The translations under genes were made by a program, and so were the position numbers. Source: Rhizobiales bacterium NRL2 (GTDB lineage Bacteria > Pseudomonadota > Alphaproteobacteria > Minwuiales > Minwuiaceae). Taken from it: 64,000 bases of DNA. Shown piece after piece: positions 1-8,154 of this stretch. The stretch spans positions 3,587,031-3,651,030 of the forward strand of contig CP016093.1 of the NCBI GenBank assembly GCA_001664005.1. The letters run 5' to 3'. The notes beneath the pieces are model-generated. The model was not told where the DNA came from, did not search any database, and worked only from the letters and a program-made list of their open reading frames with translations. Position 1 is the first letter of the stretch, and each line of letters opens with the position of its first letter.

Positions 1-40
1 ACGATCCGCCCGCGTTGATCGGCGTTCATGGGGCCTCAGG

Positions 41-556
41 GTGGCGGCGGAAAATTCGGGCGGCAAGAGACGACGCGGCGGCGGATTCCGCAAGGCCTCG
101 GAGGAGGCGCGGGCTATCCTCTCGCCCGTCTTCCGCAAGCGCGGCTTCGCCCAGACCGACATCATCACCCAGTGGCCGCAGATCGTCGGCCCCACCATGG
201 CCGACCAGTGCCGGCCGGAACGGCTGATGTGGCCGCGCGACGAGGCGAACGCCGACGGCGCGACGCTGCACATGGTCGTCGCCCATGGCTGGGCCACCGA
301 GGTGCAGCACCTCGAGCCCGTGATCGTGGAGCGGGTCAACCGCTTCTTCGGCTGGCGCGCGGTGACGCGACTGAAGCTCCGCCAGGCCAATATCGAACCC
401 TGGCGGCGGAAGGAGACGCCGAAGCGCCGCCCGCTGACCGAGGCCGAGCGGGCGGAACTGGAGCGCCTGGTCGCGGGCGTCTCCGATCCCCGGCTGAAGG
501 AATCGCTCCGCCAACTGGGGGAGACGATCTTCACGACCGAGGGTCCGGCAACCTAG
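41..556 (+). CDS. DUF721 (DciA-like) protein
   Basis: This 171-residue protein starts with GTG. The core, roughly residues 25-115, fits the DUF721 pattern: a helix ending in WPQIVGP, then a strand with LHMVVAHGWATEV, then a helix carrying the FFGW turn. DUF721 proteins include DciA, which loads or assists the replicative helicase DnaB in bacteria that lack DnaC. A role in replication initiation is therefore likely but not shown here. The N-terminus is basic (KRRRGGG). The stop overlaps the stop of the convergent glutathione transferase gene by 4 bp. The reverse strand has an ATG at 29 reading out of the window, possibly a divergent neighbour, but too little is present to call it. Confidence 0.8.
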   Translation: MAAENSGGKRRRGGGFRKASEEARAILSPVFRKRGFAQTDIITQWPQIVGPTMADQCRPERLMWPRDEANADGATLHMVVAHGWATEVQHLEPVIVERVNRFFGWRAVTRLKLRQANIEPWRRKETPKRRPLTEAERAELERLVAGVSDPRLKESLRQLGETIFTTEGPAT

Positions 557-1224
557 AACAGGAAGCTGCGGTCCAGGCCCATCTGTTCTGCGAAGGGCGC
601 CTCGGCGGTCAGCGCCTGCGCCACCGGCGCCCAGGACAGCATGGCCGAGAACTGCGCCGCCAGCTTCGGATGGCGCGCCCGATCGAGCCGGAAGCCCAGA
701 TAGTGGTAGTTGAGGAGGTTCGACATGATCGCGATATCGGCGATGCACGGATGCGACCCGCCGAAGAAGGCCCCTTTCAGCTGCGCCTCCGGATAATCGA
801 AGACCGGCGGCGCCGCCTGCTCGACGATGCGGGCAACCTCGCCCTCGTCCACCGGTCCCTGCTGCAGGATGTTCGGCCCGATCACCTTCTGGAAGAACAG
901 CGGGTGGATGACCTCGCGGAACAGCACGGTGGTGGCGAACTGCTCCAGCCAGAGGGCTTCGCCGAGGGCCTTCGCATCCGCCGGATAGAGCGCCGGCTCC
1001 GGGGCCAGCCGTTCGAGAAAGGCGCAGATGGCATTGGAATCGGCGATGCGGTAGTCGCCGTCTTCCAGCGCAGGCACCGTGCCTGCCGGACTCAGATCGC
1101 GCCAGCCCTCGGGCGGATCGAAGGGAATGACCGGCGGATTCTCGAAAGGGACACCCTTGGTGAGGGCGGTGACGATCGCCTTGCGGGCATGAACCGAAAT
1201 CGGGACGCCATGGATCTTCAGCAT
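553..1224 (-). CDS. Glutathione S-transferase family protein
   Basis: The product is 223 residues, the usual length for a cytosolic GST. The N-terminal thioredoxin-like domain carries the cis-proline motif (GTVPAL) and the DSNAI element that contacts the gamma-glutamyl group of glutathione. The all-helical C-terminal domain contains an N-capping-box-like SHPCIADIAI. A serine near residue 10 (GVPISVHARK) sits where the catalytic Ser, Cys or Tyr lies in the fold. It probably conjugates glutathione to an electrophile or has a related thiol-transfer role; the substrate cannot be read from sequence. It lies downstream of the MerR-type regulator on the same strand, 109 bp apart, so that regulator might control it. 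Confidence 0.85.
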   Translation of the reverse strand: MLKIHGVPISVHARKAIVTALTKGVPFENPPVIPFDPPEGWRDLSPAGTVPALEDGDYRIADSNAICAFLERLAPEPALYPADAKALGEALWLEQFATTVLFREVIHPLFFQKVIGPNILQQGPVDEGEVARIVEQAAPPVFDYPEAQLKGAFFGGSHPCIADIAIMSNLLNYHYLGFRLDRARHPKLAAQFSAMLSWAPVAQALTAEAPFAEQMGLDRSFLF

Positions 1225-1333
1225 GTCTTGCTCCTGTGCTGAGGGGAAATCGAGTCGCCGGACAGACTCCGCCTGTCGCCGGCAGCGATGGCGCGGCGGG
1301 AAGAGGGTCCGGCGGTGGCAGGATTGGCGGTCT

Positions 1334-2176
1334 CTACGGCTCCGTGGCCGCGGTCACCGGGAACTGCACGTCGACCACGACGTCGGTCCGCCCGGGGATC
1401 TCGCCCGGCATTTCGAGGAACACCTCGCGACAAGGGCCGGCGATGCGGAAACGGTTGGCTTCCATCCAGACACCGAGTGCGCCGAACGCCCTGTGGATTT
1501 CGTGGGGCGGGCCGCTGCGCGCCAGGGAGGCGACGGCGGACGCTGCTTCCAGTTCCCGCATCTCCAGCAGGCCGCCGCCGGGCAGTTCGACCCGGGTGTT
1601 GGTGGGACGCGACAGGGTGAAGCCGAACTCGAGGTCCAGCACATCGCCGTCGAACTCGGAATGAGCGACGACCACCAGGTTCTCGCGCTCCGCCGGGCGC
1701 AGCCGCCGACGGCCCGCGCGGCTCACCGCTCCGAGCATCTCGACGGCCGCGTCCATGTCCTCGCATGGGCGGCGCACCGCGAGATAGGGTCTGGCCGGCG
1801 CTGGCCTCAGCACGATGTCGGGCAACACCGCCCGGCCCTGTTCCTCGATCTGTTCGATGCGCGATTCGATCTGGCGGAGGCGAGCCTGTTCCTCGGCCAG
1901 GTCCCGCTCCACCTGCGCCTTGCGGATGGCGAGCATGCCGCGCATCTCGTCGGCCGGCACGTCGTCGTCCAGCAGACGGCCGATCTGATCCAGCGAGAAG
2001 CCCAGATCCTTCAGCGCCAGCAGCCGGTTGAGACGCGGCAACTGCCCGGCGCTGTAGTAACGGTAGCCGGTCTGCGGATCGATCCGGTCCGGCTGCAGCA
2101 GGCCGAGACGGTCATAATGGCGCAACTGACGGCCCGACACGCGGCCGATCTGTGCAAACTCGCCGATCCTGAACAT
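1334..2176 (-). CDS. MerR-family transcriptional regulator with GyrI-like effector domain
   Basis: This is a 280-residue regulator. Residues 1-70 form the MerR winged helix (MFRIGEFAQIG, then LRHYDRLGLL and the TGYRYYS wing). A dimerisation coiled coil with repeated E, Q and R follows at about 75-115. The C-terminal half (about 120-275) resembles the GyrI/SOUL effector-binding fold found in BltR/BmrR-type multidrug regulators. It is expected to bind hydrophobic or cationic small molecules and to twist DNA between over-spaced -35 and -10 boxes. Such a promoter lies just upstream of this gene, which suggests autoregulation. Genes downstream on the same strand (GST) or across the thiolase gap may be targets. 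Confidence 0.88.
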   Translation of the reverse strand: MFRIGEFAQIGRVSGRQLRHYDRLGLLQPDRIDPQTGYRYYSAGQLPRLNRLLALKDLGFSLDQIGRLLDDDVPADEMRGMLAIRKAQVERDLAEEQARLRQIESRIEQIEEQGRAVLPDIVLRPAPARPYLAVRRPCEDMDAAVEMLGAVSRAGRRRLRPAERENLVVVAHSEFDGDVLDLEFGFTLSRPTNTRVELPGGGLLEMRELEAASAVASLARSGPPHEIHRAFGALGVWMEANRFRIAGPCREVFLEMPGEIPGRTDVVVDVQFPVTAATEP

Positions 2177-2228
2177 TTCGCCTCTCCGCCATCACCTCGC
2201 CGGCAGCTTTCGTTCCGGCACGGGAAGG

Positions 2229-2262
2229 ACGGTACGGTTTGACACAATGTCAAAGTCAAACC
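2229..2262 (-). promoter_or_regulatory. MerR-type promoter/operator with 19-bp spacer
   Basis: Reading the minus strand, a -35 box TTGACT (2259-2254) is separated by exactly 19 bp from TACCGT (2234-2229). The spacer carries the inverted repeat GGTTTGAC (2236-2243) / GTCAAACC (2255-2262), with a second palindrome TTTGAC-ACAAT-GTCAAA nested inside. Over-long 19-bp spacers covered by a dyad are the hallmark of MerR-activated promoters. The adjacent gene (start 2176) encodes a MerR protein, with a leader of about 45 nt and the ribosome-binding site GGAGAGG. Autoregulation is inferred. Confidence 0.7.
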
Positions 2263-2312
2263 GCTTTTTCGCAGTCCTGCGGTTTTATTGCGGGAGACCG
2301 TCTGCGAGGCAG

Positions 2313-3575
2313 TCAGTCGTCCCGCGCGCGCTCCAGGATCGTGACCGCGCAGGCCGCCTCCTCGAAGCCCATGACGCCGCCGCCGTTCTCGGCCAGCGCA
2401 ATGCGGGCGTCGGGGACCTGCCGCTCGCCGGCCTCGCCGCGGAGTTGGGTGGTGAGTTCGTAGATCATCGACAGGCCGGTGGCCCCCACCGGATGGCCCT
2501 TGGAGACCAGCCCGCCCGAGGTGTTCACCGGCACCTTGCCGCCCGGCCCGGTCTCGCCGGCCTCGATGAAACGGCCGCCCTCGCCGATGTCGCAGAAGCC
2601 CATCATCTCCACCTGCAGCACTTCGCAGAAGCTGGTGGCGTCGTGGACCTCGGCGACCTGGATGTCGTCGGGCTTCAGGTCCGCCATCGAGTAGGCCTTC
2701 TTCGCCGCCGTCATCGAGAGCGACGGCTCGTCGAGCTTCTTGTACTTGCCGCCCGAGAGCGCGTTGGCGCGAATCTTCACCGCCCGGTCCTTCACCGCCT
2801 GCGGCAGGCCCTGGAAATAATCCTCCGAGACCACGACCGCCGCCGCCGCGCCGTCGCCGATGGGTGAGCACATGGCGCGGGTCAGGGGATAGCTGACCGG
2901 CCGGTCCTGCATCACCTGGTCGACCGACATCTGGAACTGGTACTGCGCGTTCGGATTCATGGCGCCGTAATTGTGGTTCTTCGCCGCGCCGGCGGCGATC
3001 TGGCGCTGCGTCGTGCCGTGCTTCTTCATGTGATAGCAGGCCTGCATGGCGTAGGTGTCCATGAAGACCGTGCGGTTCGGCCCGGTCTCGAATTCCTTGC
3101 CGGCCTCTTCGCCCGCCGCCTTGTAGTATTCCATCCACTCGTCAGGATCGAAATTGTCGATGCCGGCGTAGAAGCTGCGCTGGATCTTCTCCGGCTCGTC
3201 GGGGATCCAGATCTTCTCCACGCCCAGCGCCAGGCTGACGTCGGTCTGGCCCGACAGAATGTCCTTCCAGGCGCCGTGCAGCGCCATGGACGCGGTGGCG
3301 CAGGCGCCCTCCACATTGATCATCGGGACGCGGGCGGGGAACAGTCCCTCGTTGACCAGCGGCGTGAAGCAGACCTGGCCGCGAATCGAGCCCTGATCGT
3401 TGTGCAGCCACATGCCGCAATTGCCGAACCAGCCGAACTCGATGTCGTCGCCGTTCTCCATGCCGGCGTCGGCCAGGGCGCCCAGATAGGCCTCCCGCGT
3501 CAGATCCTTGAAGGACTTGTCGGGCCATTTCTGAAAGCGTGTGGAAAAACTACCGATGATGTAGGCGTCGCGCAT
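2313..3575 (-). CDS. Thiolase family protein (SCP2-type acetyl-CoA acetyltransferase)
   Basis: The product is 420 residues. The acylated nucleophile is Cys92 in NVEGACATAS and the catalytic His lies in SKGHPVGATG (about residue 361). The C-terminal cysteine found in classical CxGGG thiolases is replaced by Asn in AENGGGVMG (about 397). This places it in the SCP2/SCPx-type or lipid-transfer-linked thiolase group, which cleaves or forms 3-ketoacyl-CoA, often from branched or sterol-like substrates. The start is supported by GGGGAGGATCAG directly before ATG. It is transcribed alone, divergent from the bactofilin gene. No SCP2 or DUF35 (OB-fold) partner gene lies next to it, although such thiolases often have one. 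Confidence 0.85.
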   Translation of the reverse strand: MRDAYIIGSFSTRFQKWPDKSFKDLTREAYLGALADAGMENGDDIEFGWFGNCGMWLHNDQGSIRGQVCFTPLVNEGLFPARVPMINVEGACATASMALHGAWKDILSGQTDVSLALGVEKIWIPDEPEKIQRSFYAGIDNFDPDEWMEYYKAAGEEAGKEFETGPNRTVFMDTYAMQACYHMKKHGTTQRQIAAGAAKNHNYGAMNPNAQYQFQMSVDQVMQDRPVSYPLTRAMCSPIGDGAAAAVVVSEDYFQGLPQAVKDRAVKIRANALSGGKYKKLDEPSLSMTAAKKAYSMADLKPDDIQVAEVHDATSFCEVLQVEMMGFCDIGEGGRFIEAGETGPGGKVPVNTSGGLVSKGHPVGATGLSMIYELTTQLRGEAGERQVPDARIALAENGGGVMGFEEAACAVTILERARDD

Positions 3576-3708
3576 CTGATCCTCCCCGTCACAGAATAAT
3601 CACCGGATATACAGCAATTTCCTCGATCCGCCCAATTGTCGCCGCCTTCGCCGCGGACTATGGATAACGTCAGATGTGGTGAACGGCAGACATGGGGGCG
3701 CCCAGCCG

Positions 3709-4299
3709 ATGTTCAGCAAGAAGCAGAGTGGCCAGAACGGCAACACCGAAACCGGCGAGGCGAAGGAGGACGCGCCGCGCTTGCCCAAGACGAGCACACC
3801 GCGTCCCGCCGAGGACCTGCTCGCCCGGCGGCCGCGGCCCGACATCCCGCGCACGCCGGCCGCACCGGCGGCCGCGAGCGCGGCATCCGAACCCCGTGCG
3901 CCGGCGCACAGGGATGAGACGGCGAAGGAAGAGCAGAGCCGGCTGCTGGTCGGCGAGGGGATCAAGCTGAAGGGCGAGATCACGAACTGCGCCGAACTGG
4001 TGATCGAGGGGGCCGTCGACGCCCGCGTCGAGGCCAGCCGCTTCCAGGTCAGCAACAACGGCACCTTCTCCGGCGAATGTAATGTCGAGGAAGCCGATAT
4101 CGCGGGACAGTTCGACGGCACGCTGAACTGCCGCGGCAAGCTGATCGTGCGCAGCACCGGCAAGCTGAAGGGCACGCTGCGCTATGGCGACGTGGAGATC
4201 GAGGGCGGTGGCCGCGTCGCCGGCGAGATCCAGGAATTCGGCGCCGAGGAAAGCCGCAAACCCGTCGAGCAGCCGCAGCTCAAGGCCGCCGGCGAGTAG
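3709..4299 (+). CDS. Bactofilin (polymer-forming cytoskeletal protein)
   Basis: About 196 residues from the ATG at 3709; a GTG at 3676 would add 11 residues but lacks a better ribosome-binding site. Residues 1-75 are a disordered Pro/Ala/Arg-rich tail. The central region (about 80-175) shows the regular glycine-rich beta-helix of bactofilins: KLKGEITNCAELVIEGAVDA, SGECNVEEADIAGQFDGTL and KLIVRSTGKLKGTLRYGDVEIEGG. Bactofilins self-assemble without nucleotides and scaffold cell-wall enzymes or determine shape. The short C-terminal tail is polar. A strong hairpin with a T-rich stretch follows at 4332. No peptidase or morphogenesis gene flanks it here; the mreCD-mrdA-rodA genes lie 50 kb away. 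Confidence 0.9.
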   Translation: MFSKKQSGQNGNTETGEAKEDAPRLPKTSTPRPAEDLLARRPRPDIPRTPAAPAAASAASEPRAPAHRDETAKEEQSRLLVGEGIKLKGEITNCAELVIEGAVDARVEASRFQVSNNGTFSGECNVEEADIAGQFDGTLNCRGKLIVRSTGKLKGTLRYGDVEIEGGGRVAGEIQEFGAEESRKPVEQPQLKAAGE

Positions 4300-4331
4300 C
4301 CCGGGCACAACCACCGGAGATCTTTCGCGAG

Positions 4332-4369
4332 CGCGCGTCGTCCCCCGGGGCGGCGCGCGTTCCGCTTTT
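4332..4369 (+). terminator. Probable intrinsic terminator after bactofilin gene
   Basis: A GC-rich stem, CGCGCGTCGTCCCC against GGGGCGGCGCGCG with one bulged T, occupies about 4332-4359 and is followed by TTCCGCTTTT. It begins about 32 nt after the bactofilin stop and precedes the start of the MFS gene. The T tract is short and interrupted. Confidence 0.5.
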
Positions 4370-4432
4370 GCAGCGCAGCCCTGCGCAAGAAACGGGATAA
4401 CAGCCCTTCCGGCGCTGGCATAAGATCGCGCC

Positions 4433-5716
4433 ATGTTCAGCCGCCTGCCCTTTTTCTACGGCTGGGTCATCGTCGCGGTGGCATTCGTCACCATGGCGGT
4501 GTCCGTCAGCGCCCGGACCTCCTTCTCGCTGCTGCTGCCACCCATCCTGGATGAGTACGGCTGGGAGCGCGCGGTCGTCGCCGGAGCCTTCTCGACAGGC
4601 TTCCTGATGTCGGCGTTGTTCAGCCCCATCGCGGGCCGGCTTGTCGACCGGAAGGGACCACGGCTGGTGATCCAGATGGGCGCCCTGTCGGTCGGCGCCG
4701 GCATGATCCTGGCGACGCAGGTCGCCGAACCCTGGCAGCTCTACCTGACGGTCGGCGTGCTGGTCGGCGTCGGCGCGAACCTGATGAGCTACACCGTGCA
4801 GTCGATGTACCTGCCGAACTGGTTCCAGCGCCGCCGGGGACTGGCCATCAGCCTGGCCTTCAGCGGCGTTGGCGTCGGCGCGATTCTGGTCCTGCCGGCC
4901 TTCCAGCAAATCATCGTGGCCGAGGGCTGGCGCGAGGCCTGCTACACGCTCGGCATCCTGACCCTGGTGTTGCTGGTGCCGATCAATCTGCTGGTGCGCA
5001 AGCGCCCGCAGGATCTCGGCCTGCAGCCCGACGGGCGCAAGCCCGCGCCCGGCGAGACCGACGATGGCGGCCAGCGCTATCGCATCGTGGATCCCGAATG
5101 GGTGGCGGTGGAGTGGACGCTGGGCCGCGCCGTCCGGACGGCGCGGTTCTGGTGGGTCGCGCTCGGCTTCTTCACCGCCCTCGTCGCCTGGTACGCGGTG
5201 CAGGTGCACCAGACAAAGTACCTGCTGGAGATCGGCTTCAACCCCATCGACGCGGCCTGGGCGCTCGGCTTCGTCGCGGTCGTCGCCATTCCCGGCCAGA
5301 TCGCGCTGGGCGCGCTGTCGGACCGGATCGGCCGCGAAGGCGTCTGGGCGCTCGCCAGCCTGGGCTTTGCCATCACATATGCCGCTCTGCTGGCGCTGAA
5401 AGTGTGGCCGACCGAACTGCTGCTCTACGTCATGGTCTTCGGCCAGGGCTTTCTGGGCTACGCCTATACGTCCGTGCTGGGACCGATCATGGCCGAGATC
5501 TTCGAGGGCCCGCATTTCGGCACGATCTTCGGGGCCATGAACGTGGCCGCGATCGGCGGCGGCGCAGCGGGACCGTTCATCGCAGGCGTGATCTTCGACG
5601 CCACCGGCAGCTACGATCCGGCCTGGATATTCGCGCTGGTCTGCTGCTTCGTCAGCGCCTTCGCCATCTGGCGCGCCGCCCCGCGCAAGGTCCGCTCGGT
5701 CGTTACCGCCCCCTGA
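4433..5716 (+). CDS. Major facilitator superfamily transporter
   Basis: A 427-residue integral membrane protein with twelve predicted hydrophobic segments in two six-helix halves. The A-like motif between helices 2 and 3 reads GRLVDRKGPR, and an equivalent in the second half reads GALSDRIGREG. The N-terminus (FFYGWVIVAVAF) resembles the monocarboxylate/oxalate-type (OFA, MCT-like) MFS carriers common in proteobacteria. It probably moves an organic anion by symport or exchange; the substrate is unknown. The stop overlaps the stop of the convergent enoyl-CoA hydratase gene by 14 bp, so the two transcripts converge without a spacer. Confidence 0.85.
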   Translation: MFSRLPFFYGWVIVAVAFVTMAVSVSARTSFSLLLPPILDEYGWERAVVAGAFSTGFLMSALFSPIAGRLVDRKGPRLVIQMGALSVGAGMILATQVAEPWQLYLTVGVLVGVGANLMSYTVQSMYLPNWFQRRRGLAISLAFSGVGVGAILVLPAFQQIIVAEGWREACYTLGILTLVLLVPINLLVRKRPQDLGLQPDGRKPAPGETDDGGQRYRIVDPEWVAVEWTLGRAVRTARFWWVALGFFTALVAWYAVQVHQTKYLLEIGFNPIDAAWALGFVAVVAIPGQIALGALSDRIGREGVWALASLGFAITYAALLALKVWPTELLLYVMVFGQGFLGYAYTSVLGPIMAEIFEGPHFGTIFGAMNVAAIGGGAAGPFIAGVIFDATGSYDPAWIFALVCCFVSAFAIWRAAPRKVRSVVTAP

Positions 5717-6485
5717 AGTCGGGCTTGCGCTTCTCGACGAAGGCGCGCGTGCCTTCGCGCCGGTCCTCGCTGTCGAAACAGCGGCCATAGGCGTCCAGCT
5801 CGAACTCGCGCGCGGTGGCGAAGTCCATCTCCAGCGACGCGTTGAGCACGGTCTTGAGCTCGCGCATGGCGACGGGACTGTAGTTTGCGAGGGTCTCGAC
5901 GACCTCGGCGGTTTCCTTCTCCAGATCATCCGGTTCGGCGAGCCGGTTGACCAGGCCGAGCTGGAAGGCGCGCTCGGCTGAGAAGCGGTCGCCCAGCAGG
6001 CAGATCGCCCGCGCCGTGGCCGGGCCGATCAGCCGGTCGATCAGCACCGTGCCGCCGGTGCCGGGAAAGATGCCCAGCCTGATCTCCGGATAGCCGAAGC
6101 TGGCCGCCGTGGAGGCGACGCGGATGTCGCAGGCCATGGCGATCAGCATGCCGCCGCCCAGGGCGTAGCCCTGGATCGAGGCCACCAGAGGCTGCGGCAT
6201 GCGCCGCATCTGGTCGTAGAGCCGCATGCCCGTCCAGCTCCGCGTCTCCGCCTCGCGGCGGGACATGCCGACCATCTCCTTGATGTCGGCGCCGGCCACG
6301 AAGGCCTTGTTTCCCGCGCCCTTCAGCACGATGACGCGGATCGCCGGATCGACCGCGACCTCCGCCAGCAGTTCGCTCATCTCCCGGAAGACGGTCGAGT
6401 TCAGCGCGTTGAGCTGGTCGGGGCGATTGATGGTGATCGTACCGACGCGGCCCGCCGGCTCGTAGAGCAGTGTCTCCCAGGCCAT
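5703..6485 (-). CDS. Enoyl-CoA hydratase/isomerase family protein
   Basis: The product is 260 residues from the ATG at 6485, which gives the normal crotonase N-terminus (MAWETLLYEPAGRVGTITIN). The reading frame stays open upstream but that stretch overlaps the dioxygenase gene and is not expected to be translated. Oxyanion-hole and CoA-binding elements are seen: KAFVAGADIKEM near residue 65 and GYALGGGMLIAMACD near 105. The Glu-containing segment GYPEIRLGIFPGTGG follows, as in true enoyl-CoA hydratases. It likely hydrates 2-enoyl-CoA in fatty-acid or amino-acid oxidation. It starts 5 bp after the stop of the TauD-type gene, so the two form an operon. Confidence 0.9.
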   Translation of the reverse strand: MAWETLLYEPAGRVGTITINRPDQLNALNSTVFREMSELLAEVAVDPAIRVIVLKGAGNKAFVAGADIKEMVGMSRREAETRSWTGMRLYDQMRRMPQPLVASIQGYALGGGMLIAMACDIRVASTAASFGYPEIRLGIFPGTGGTVLIDRLIGPATARAICLLGDRFSAERAFQLGLVNRLAEPDDLEKETAEVVETLANYSPVAMRELKTVLNASLEMDFATAREFELDAYGRCFDSEDRREGTRAFVEKRKPDFRGR

Positions 6486-6490
6486 GGCGA

Positions 6491-7471
6491 TCAGGCGGCG
6501 GCGGCGATGTCGCGGGTCGGACGGTGGCCGATGATCGAGACCCGCTCGCCATAGCGGCTGTAGGGCCAGTAGTCCCAAGACGCCTGGTGCTGCAGACAGC
6601 GGTTGTCCCAGAACATCAGCGTGTTGGGCCGGTAGCTCATGCGGACCTGCAGATCGAGGCGCTTCTCGACATGGCGGTAGAGCATTTCGAGGATGTGCTG
6701 GCTCTCGTAGCGGCTCAGGCCCTTGATGTGGGAGGTGAAACCGGGATTGACGTAGAGCACTTCGCGTCCGGTGTCGGGATGGCGCACCACGACGGGGTGC
6801 TCGTTGCGCGGATAGCCGCCCTCCGGCGGAACGGTGTTGTAGGCGCCGACATAGGGAATGGCGCCGTCGTGCACCGCGGTCAGGGGGCGCAGGAATTCCT
6901 TCATCGGCTCCGACAGGGTGTCGAAGGCGCGGTACATGTTGGCGAAACAGGTATCGCCGCCGCAGCCCACATCCGGCACCTGCTTGATCAGCAGCATGGA
7001 GCCCATGGGCGGGCGCTCATCGCAGGTCACGTCGGCGTGCCACGCCCCGCCGGCGGTGTATTTGGAGTTCTGGGTCGTCTTGATCTCCAGGATCGCCGGA
7101 TCGCTCTCGCCGCCGGTATCCCCCTGCATCAGCGGATGGTCGCTCTTGCCCTCGCCTTCGGCGAAGGGGTTGTCCTTGTGCGTCGTCTTCATCCGGTCGT
7201 GCTTCAGCGGATGGACATGCAGCTCACCGAAATGCGACGCGAACGCCTTGTGGGCGTCCCGGCCGATACTCTGATCGTGGAACGCCAGCACGTGATGGGT
7301 CACGAATGCCCGCCGGATCTCCTCGAGTTGCTTCGGCTCCAGCGGTTTCGAGAGATCGACGCCATGGACCTCGGCCCCCACCACCGGCGTGACCGGCCGG
7401 ACATCGATGGTGTCATAGCCCTCGGTCTTCCAGTGATCCTGATAGGTGACGGTCGGCCTCTGCAGCGTCAT
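6491..7471 (-). CDS. TauD/TfdA-family Fe(II)/2-oxoglutarate dioxygenase
   Basis: This 326-residue protein carries the facial triad of the TauD family: H145-x-D147 in AWHADVTC and H295 in LQHQASWDY. R310 or nearby R306 is placed to bind 2-oxoglutarate. It is an alpha-ketoglutarate-dependent hydroxylase; taurine, alkylsulfonate, aryloxyalkanoate and carnitine-like substrates are all possible within the family. A region with extra charge at about 95-125 (KDNPFAEGEGKSD) is longer than in E. coli TauD. The ribosome-binding site GGGAGGATGCCGAA precedes ATG. It is first in an operon with the enoyl-CoA hydratase gene. Confidence 0.88.
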   Translation of the reverse strand: MTLQRPTVTYQDHWKTEGYDTIDVRPVTPVVGAEVHGVDLSKPLEPKQLEEIRRAFVTHHVLAFHDQSIGRDAHKAFASHFGELHVHPLKHDRMKTTHKDNPFAEGEGKSDHPLMQGDTGGESDPAILEIKTTQNSKYTAGGAWHADVTCDERPPMGSMLLIKQVPDVGCGGDTCFANMYRAFDTLSEPMKEFLRPLTAVHDGAIPYVGAYNTVPPEGGYPRNEHPVVVRHPDTGREVLYVNPGFTSHIKGLSRYESQHILEMLYRHVEKRLDLQVRMSYRPNTLMFWDNRCLQHQASWDYWPYSRYGERVSIIGHRPTRDIAAAA

Positions 7472-7514
7472 TTCGGCATCCTCCCGATTAATTTGATTGC
7501 ATTATTCATACACC

Positions 7515-7530
7515 ATTCGCCGCCGCGAAT
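7515..7530. promoter_or_regulatory. Perfect inverted repeat upstream of the TauD-type gene
   Basis: ATTCGC-CGCC-GCGAAT is a perfect 6-bp dyad with a 4-bp centre, 44 bp before the dioxygenase start and 88 bp before the divergent kinase gene. Its size and place suit a regulator binding site. No regulator gene adjoins it, so the role is a guess. Confidence 0.3.
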
Positions 7531-7618
7531 CAGCAGCAAAAGCCATGCGGATGGCGTGCTCACACGGCATGGCGCAGCCGGCATGCGCACAGCGGACGGG
7601 GGGTGATATGCTTGCGGC

Positions 7619-8029
7619 ATGACCGGACGCCATCACGCCTCGTTCGACCGCCATCCCGACCAGGTCCGCCCCGCCGCGCACTGGGTGGAAGAGACGTCTG
7701 CCGAACTGGGACTGCGCGACGGCGACCGGAAGCGCCTGGCGCTCGCTCTGGAGGAACTGTTCGCCAACACGCTGGAGCACGGCAGATCGCGCGATGGCGA
7801 CGTCATAGAAGTCCGCCTCGACCGCGAGGACGACAGTGTACGGATGGACTACCGCGACCCGGGTGCGGCCTTCAATCCGCTGGCGATCGATGTCTCCGGG
7901 CCGCCGGACCTGGAAAACTGGCCCGTCGGCGGCATGGGCCTGCGTCTGATCCAGCGGCTGGCCACCCGCACCGCCTACAGCTTCGAGAACGGGGTCAACG
8001 TGATCAGCCTGTGGCTGCGTTCCACCTGA
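7619..8029 (+). CDS. Anti-sigma-factor-type ATP-binding protein (RsbW/SpoIIAB-like HATPase)
   Basis: A 136-residue single-domain GHKL ATPase. The N box is ALEELFANTLEHG (Asn50), the G1 box is DPGAAFNP (Asp80-Gly82), and the G2 box is GGMGLRLI (104-111). Stand-alone domains of this kind are serine kinases that bind sigma factors or phosphorylate STAS-domain anti-anti-sigma factors, as in partner-switching systems. No STAS partner, PP2C phosphatase or sigma gene is adjacent; an ECF sigma gene lies 4.5 kb away but partner-switching kinases seldom act on ECF factors. The role is therefore inferred from fold only. The gene stands alone on the plus strand, 125 bp before the flavoprotein gene. Confidence 0.8.
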   Translation: MTGRHHASFDRHPDQVRPAAHWVEETSAELGLRDGDRKRLALALEELFANTLEHGRSRDGDVIEVRLDREDDSVRMDYRDPGAAFNPLAIDVSGPPDLENWPVGGMGLRLIQRLATRTAYSFENGVNVISLWLRST

Positions 8030-8154
8030 CCGGAGCGGAATATCCCCTCAGCGGCACCGCGCCGTCGCGCCCAGCGCAGCCTCAGGATCGCTGGCAGGGC
8101 ATTTGACTGCGATCCGGCCGAATGAAAGCGCCGGGCGCAAGCGGGGGAGCGGCG

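Noticed and set aside
1-29. ATG on the minus strand at 29-27 reading out of the window (MNADQRGRI)
   Set aside because: Only nine codons are visible and it overlaps nothing that confirms it. mutY often lies divergent from DUF721 genes, but the residues do not allow the call.
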